From DATAWZ01 sp036266975 (lineage in GTDB: Bacteria; Actinomycetota; Thermoleophilia; Solirubrobacterales; Solirubrobacteraceae), in NCBI GenBank assembly GCA_036266975.1, contig DATAWZ010000148.1:1-11727 (forward strand): a DNA stretch of 11,727 nucleotides, given 5' to 3'. The notes below the pieces were generated by a model that was given only the letters and a program-made list of their open reading frames with translations, searched no databases and had not been told where the DNA came from. The position numbers and the translations under genes are program-made. Below, piece by piece: positions 5,862 to 11,727 of this stretch (its first letter is position 1; each line of letters begins with the position of its first letter).

Positions 5862-7600
5862 GATGGCGCGACCGACGATACGACGAGCGTGGGGCTCGTG
5901 CCGAGCACGCGCCCACCCGCGCCGAGCGCCTGCACGTCGACCCGGACCGGCGGGTGGACGAGCGGGATCGCTGTCTGGAAGCCCCGAAACGGGACCTCGT
6001 CGATCCGGCGGCCGCCGGCGCGCACGGCCCAGTCCGCCACGTCGGTCGCCCCGTTCCAGCTCGCGTACAGGGTGGCCCCGCCGCCCGCGCTCGGCCGCGT
6101 GGCGAGCGCCGGCGCGCCGGCGGGCTGGGCCGACCACGGGGCGCGGAAGGCGCGGTAGGTCTCGTCGGTGGCCGGCAGCTCGGCGTCGAACAGCAGCGTG
6201 CCGCCGGCCGAGAACTGCGAGATCCACGGCTGCGCGCCCCAGTCGACGAACAGCCCGCCGTCGCCCAGCCATTGGACGTTGCCCTGATTGAAGGAGAACA
6301 GCGGCGGCGAGGGGTGCGCGTCGGCGCGCACGAGCACCGCGCGGTGCCGGCGGGGCTGGAGCCCCAGGACGAGCGCGCGCGAGGTCGGCCGCCCGCCGCT
6401 GCCCTCGTTGTCGAACACCGCGATCGTCCCGTGGGGGCCGGGGCGGGCCGAGTGCTGCCAGGCGAAACGCGCCCCGGGCGCGAGCGCGAACGAGCTGTGC
6501 CGCCCCCCCAGCCGCCAGAGGATGTGCCCGGTCGAGAGCGAGAGGTCGAGGATCTCCCAGCTGTCGCGCTCGGAGACGAGCAGCGTGCGCCCGTCCAGCG
6601 CGAGCGAGTTCAGATGGAAGGGATCGAAGCTGCCGTCGGCCGCCTCGCCGTAGCTGTCGCCGGGGCGCTGGTGGCCGAACGCGTGCCATTCCCACATCAC
6701 CAGCCCGGTGCGCAGGTCGATGCGCTGGATCACGCAGTCGAGCATGGCGCCGTTCTCGGGCCCGCCCCACCGGCGCAGGTCGGCGGCGACCGGGACGTAG
6801 GCGGTGACGTACGCGCTGCCGCCGGCGAGGAGCAGGAAGTCGTGCAGGTCCATCTGCAGGCCGTTGCCGGCGCGCACGACCTGCCGCAGGCGGTAGGAGG
6901 GCCCGACGATCATCTCCTGGCCGATGCCGTAGCCGACGGCGGTGAAGTCGCCCTGCCACCAGGCCAGCTCGCCGTGCCCGATCGGATGGAAGTTCATCGC
7001 GAGCACGCCGGGCGGCAGCGGGTGAAACCACACCAGCCCGCCGCGGGGGCCGAGGATCAGCGGCCCGGACTCGCCGATCTGGGCCCCCTGCGCCAGGCCG
7101 CCGATCGGCGCGAGGAACAGGTCGCCGGCGCGCGCCGCCGCGGCCGTGTCGGTCCGGACGTCCAGCAGCGGCGGGCGCAGATCCGGGCGCGAGAGGAGCT
7201 GCTGCACCCCCGGGCCGGTGAGCTGGCGCGCGCGGGGGCCCACCAGCGGGGTGTGGGGGACGTAGCGACCGATGAGGAAAGAAGTCCGGAGCGCTCTCCC
7301 GCTGGTCAGGCGCACCTGGGCCACGACTGTCTCGCCCGGGACGAAGCTGCGCCGCGGGAGATAACTCGCGCCGGGCGCGCTCGCGTAGGCCCGCAGCGCG
7401 CCGAGGTGCGCCCCGCTGCGCGAGCCCACCATGCGCACCGAGGCGATCCCGCCGGCCGGGACCCCGAGGATGCTCAGTTGGGTCGTCGGCGAGGCGTCCG
7501 GCGTGCCGGGCAGCGGCGAGAGCACCACCGCCGCGCGAGCGCAGGCGGCGCTGACGAGGGCGGCGAGGACCGCCAGCGCCCCTGGAGCGCGCGTCTTCAT
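5858..7600 (-). CDS. Exported arylsulfotransferase (ASST) family protein
   Basis: This 580-residue protein matches the PQQ-independent arylsulfotransferase family of beta-propellers (the Arylsulfotran_2 type). Characterised ASSTs move sulfate from one phenolic ester to another phenol outside the cytoplasm. Blocks seen in order are GYGIGQEMIV (223-232), the RAGNGLQMDLHDFLLL block (243-258, His253), DPFHLNSLALDGRTLLVSERD (about 326-346, His329), TGHILWRLGGRHSSF (357-371), FAWQHSAR (379-386, His383), GTIAVFDNEGSG and GNVQWLGDGGLFVDWG (440-455). Residues about 500-575 resemble a terminal Ig/Fn3-like sandwich. A signal peptide at 1-23 (cut after A21-R-A23) indicates export; Cys20 does not sit in a good lipobox. 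The ATG lies 28 nt after the permease stop, and the stop overlaps gene A by 4 nt, so the three genes look like one operon. Family is well supported; sulfotransferase activity is not proven. Confidence 0.85.
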   Translation of the reverse strand: MKTRAPGALAVLAALVSAACARAAVVLSPLPGTPDASPTTQLSILGVPAGGIASVRMVGSRSGAHLGALRAYASAPGASYLPRRSFVPGETVVAQVRLTSGRALRTSFLIGRYVPHTPLVGPRARQLTGPGVQQLLSRPDLRPPLLDVRTDTAAAARAGDLFLAPIGGLAQGAQIGESGPLILGPRGGLVWFHPLPPGVLAMNFHPIGHGELAWWQGDFTAVGYGIGQEMIVGPSYRLRQVVRAGNGLQMDLHDFLLLAGGSAYVTAYVPVAADLRRWGGPENGAMLDCVIQRIDLRTGLVMWEWHAFGHQRPGDSYGEAADGSFDPFHLNSLALDGRTLLVSERDSWEILDLSLSTGHILWRLGGRHSSFALAPGARFAWQHSARPGPHGTIAVFDNEGSGGRPTSRALVLGLQPRRHRAVLVRADAHPSPPLFSFNQGNVQWLGDGGLFVDWGAQPWISQFSAGGTLLFDAELPATDETYRAFRAPWSAQPAGAPALATRPSAGGGATLYASWNGATDVADWAVRAGGRRIDEVPFRGFQTAIPLVHPPVRVDVQALGAGGRVLGTSPTLVVSSVAPS

Positions 7601-7628
7601 CGGCGCGATCGTACGGGCGAGGGCGTCG

Positions 7629-8504
7629 CTACGCGGCGGCGGGAGCGACCGCGCCTCGCGGCGCGGGCATCAGCGCCGCGGCGACGATCACCATGATGAA
7701 GGCGAGCGACTGGATCACGATCCCCGCCGCGCTGGCCGGGAACGGATCGCCGAAGACGATGATCCCGCCGGCGACGCCGGCGATGTTGGCCGCGGTGCCG
7801 GTGACGGCGATCACCGGGACGGCCTCGCCGTCCTGCAGCCCACGGGCCGAGGCGTAGAAGCCGACGATCGACGCCGCGACGGTGACCGCGAGCCAGGGGC
7901 TCAGCAACAGCGCGAGCGGACCGTGCGCGCCGATGATCCCGGTCAGCGCCTTGATCGAGACGTCCGAGACGCCGAACAGGATGCCCGCCGCGGCGCCGAG
8001 CATCATGCCGTGGTGCTCGCGGGTCCCCCCGATGCGTGGACCGGCAATCAACAGTCCTCCGAGGCCGAAGAGCCCCGCTTCAAACCCAATCATCGCGGCG
8101 TCCGAGAATTGCGAGTGCGCTCCTCGAGTCGCCGGCAGCGTCACGCCGAGCAGCACCAGGCCGGCGGCGGTCAGCGACAGGCCGATCCACTGGCGCGGCC
8201 CGACCCGCAGGCCGAACATCCGGTCGGCCATCACGGCGATCAGGACCACGCCGCCGGCGAGGGCGATCTGGATCACCGACATCGGCGCCATCGAGAGGGC
8301 GGCGACGTGGAGCACCCAGCTGCCGCAGGCGACGAGCATGCCGATCGTGAACCAGCGCGAGGAGAACAGCAGCCGGCCCGAACGCAGCGGGTGGCGCATG
8401 TCCACGCGCGGGACCTCGCAGGCACCGCGATGCTTGTAGAAGAAGCCCAGGTTCGCCACGAAGGCGCACAGCAGGGCAAGCAGGATGCCGATGTCGAGGG
8501 TCAT
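7629..8504 (-). CDS. DMT/EamA-type integral membrane permease
   Basis: This 291-residue membrane protein has about nine predicted hydrophobic segments (roughly 4-22, 52-70, 74-93, 105-124, 136-154, 166-187, 196-217, 228-251, 257-279). There is a polar loop at 23-51 (YKHRGA, DMRHPLRSGRLLFSSR) and another Gly/His-containing loop near 155-166. The spacing and Gly/Ala-rich helices resemble drug/metabolite transporter superfamily permeases; SWVLHVAALSMAPMSVIQIALAGGVVLIAV (62-91) is the clearest such block. Its substrate cannot be told from sequence. It is first in the minus-strand accessory cluster and ends 28 nt before the arylsulfotransferase-family gene, which makes export of a small compound for extracytoplasmic use plausible but unproven. 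The start is ATG at 8504, with no strong Shine-Dalgarno and a possible hairpin just upstream. Confidence 0.78.
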   Translation of the reverse strand: MTLDIGILLALLCAFVANLGFFYKHRGACEVPRVDMRHPLRSGRLLFSSRWFTIGMLVACGSWVLHVAALSMAPMSVIQIALAGGVVLIAVMADRMFGLRVGPRQWIGLSLTAAGLVLLGVTLPATRGAHSQFSDAAMIGFEAGLFGLGGLLIAGPRIGGTREHHGMMLGAAAGILFGVSDVSIKALTGIIGAHGPLALLLSPWLAVTVAASIVGFYASARGLQDGEAVPVIAVTGTAANIAGVAGGIIVFGDPFPASAAGIVIQSLAFIMVIVAAALMPAPRGAVAPAAA

Positions 8505-8509
8505 GGTGA

Positions 8510-8553
8510 GGCTCTGGGGGGCGGGGGCAGGTTGCGGGCCGTCTCCCCCAGCC
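8510..8553 (-). repeat. Interrupted inverted repeat in the permease leader
   Basis: GGCT plus GGGGG (8510-8513, 8516-8520) can pair with CCCCC plus AGCC (8545-8549, 8550-8553), leaving a two-base bulge and a 24-nt GC-rich loop. The foot of the stem is five bases from the permease ATG. It may influence translation start, but GC-rich sequence forms such pairs easily. The rest of the 8505-8673 divergent region shows no convincing promoter, although it is visibly richer in A and T than its surroundings at about 8610-8665 and must hold the start signals of both flanking genes. Confidence 0.35.
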
Positions 8554-8673
8554 AGCCCGTCTTCGGCAGCACGTGTCGGATGCTTGACTGCCTCGGACTG
8601 GTTCGGACACCTTAGATACCCCGCCTGCCCGGTCCCGTTCCAAATTCATCTCTCCCTAACAACTCCGCGCCGA

Positions 8674-9170
8674 ATGACACAAGCGACGGCGCCGCTGCTG
8701 CTGGTGGACATCGACGGCGTGATCTCGCTGTTCGGGTACGACCCGGGGGCGCCCCCGGCGGGCGCGCTGCACAACGTCGAGGGCGCCCTGCACTTCCTCT
8801 CCGCGGACGCCGGCGAGCACCTGCGCACCCTCGCGCAGCGCTTCGAGCTGGTGTGGTGCAGCGGCTGGGAGGAGAAAGCCAACGAGCATCTGCCGCTGCT
8901 GCTCGGGCTCGCCGGCCCGCTGCCCTTCCTGACCTTCGAGCGCGACGTGGGACGGACCCACGCGCACTGGAAGCTCGACGCCATCGACGCGTTCGCGGGC
9001 ACGCGCCCGCTGGCGTGGATCGACGACGCGCTCGACGAGGCCTGCGTGCGCTGGGCCCGCGAGCGGGCCGCGCCCACCCTGCTGGTGGTCACGCGGCCCG
9101 AGCGCGGCTTGGGCCGCCCCGAGGTCGCCCGGCTGCTCGCCTGGGCGACCGAGCGGGACGGCCCGACGGG

Positions 9171-9174
<4 letters not shown>
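8674..9174 (+). CDS. Small HAD-fold protein (Swiss-Army-Knife RNA-repair-like HAD family)
   Basis: This 166-residue protein is the only plus-strand gene. It shows HAD-superfamily motifs: motif I LLLVDIDGVI with Asp12 and Asp14, a motif-II-like VWCSGW (60-65, Ser63), a candidate motif-II/III Lys100 in WKLDAI, and motif III/IV PLAWIDDALD (112-121, Asp117/Asp118). The arrangement VWCSGWEEKANEHL plus LAWIDDAL resembles the compact actinobacterial HAD family named after Swiss Army Knife RNA repair proteins; that assignment is from memory. There is no cap domain. Phosphatase or phosphotransferase chemistry is expected, with substrate unknown. The ATG at 8674 was chosen because motif I begins seven residues later; the frame is open further upstream (to 8485) but that extension is not HAD-like. 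There is no Shine-Dalgarno. The stop TAA overlaps the convergent rpoC stop by 3 of its bases. Confidence 0.78.

Positions 9175-11727
<2,553 letters not shown>

Noticed and set aside
3886..5916. Second minus-strand frame over protein A
   Set aside because: Its translation is Arg/Gly/Pro-rich without motifs; the 3981-5861 frame carries the signal peptide and domains.
7538..7546. Lipobox at Cys20 of the arylsulfotransferase-like protein
   Set aside because: The residues before Cys (S-A-A) lack the Leu/Val/Ile expected at -3, and a good A-R-A signal peptidase I site follows immediately.
4209..7696. Long plus-strand open frames over the protein A and arylsulfotransferase genes
   Set aside because: Low-complexity Arg/Ala/Gly products, antisense to genes with signal peptides and recognisable domains; typical third-position GC artefacts.
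8584..8618. Sigma-70-like promoter (TTGACT and TTAGAT) for the HAD gene
   Set aside because: The spacer is about 22 nt, too long for a normal promoter, and no alternative pair with better spacing was found.
8485..8673. N-terminal extension of the HAD protein from an upstream ATG
   Set aside because: The extra 63 residues are Pro/Ser/Arg-rich without a domain and overlap the permease start region; HAD motif I fits a start at 8674.
9104..9117. Five-bp hairpin near the end of the HAD gene as a terminator
   Set aside because: It is short, lies inside the coding region and lacks a U-tract; common by chance at this GC content.

Overview
The window is dense, very GC-rich (about 70% by eye, not computed) bacterial chromosome. 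It carries most of an RNA polymerase beta' gene, the ribosomal protein pair S12-S7, an ECF-type sigma factor and a block of exported proteins. S12, S7 and beta' look actinobacterial. The secreted proteins end in a two-cysteine PASTA-like module of the kind I associate with Thermoleophilia (Solirubrobacterales), which is the most likely source. That placement is inference from sequence style, not from a search.

Layout, left to right (all genes are on the minus strand except the HAD gene): 1-894, an ECF sigma factor with a fused HxxxCxxC zinc finger, cut by the left edge; 895-1024, two strong GC hairpins that probably end the ribosomal operon; 1025-1495 rpsG and 1495-1890 rpsL, overlapping by one base; 1891-1966, a short hairpin-rich leader; 1967-3889 and 3981-5861, two diverged tandem paralogues encoding exported proteins (called B and A here); 5858-7600, an exported arylsulfotransferase-family propeller protein whose stop overlaps the start of A by 4 nt; 7629-8504, a DMT/EamA-type permease; 8505-8673, a divergent intergenic region; 8674-9174 (+ strand), a small HAD-fold protein; 9171-11727, rpoC, lacking its 5' part, with its stop overlapping the HAD stop.

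The housekeeping part is the rpoC ... rpsL-rpsG axis (transcription and translation core). Two things are unusual in it. About 7.3 kb of accessory genes separates rpoC from rpsL. fusA and tuf, which commonly follow rpsG, are replaced by terminator-like hairpins and a sigma-factor gene.

The accessory part reads as one transcriptional direction: permease, then arylsulfotransferase, then surface protein A (overlapping), then surface protein B (91-nt gap, own strong Shine-Dalgarno). A and B share six cysteine positions, an Ig-like domain, a Cys-Cys PASTA-like module with an identical GLTESLG end, and a strongly basic tail (Arg-rich in A, a Lys-Lys-Gly repeat in B). A reasonable but unproven reading is an export and envelope unit: a small-molecule permease, an extracytoplasmic sulfotransferase-like enzyme and two wall-associated proteins. 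No RNA genes, CRISPR arrays, insertion sequences or integrase genes were seen. No gene-free stretch exceeds 169 bp.
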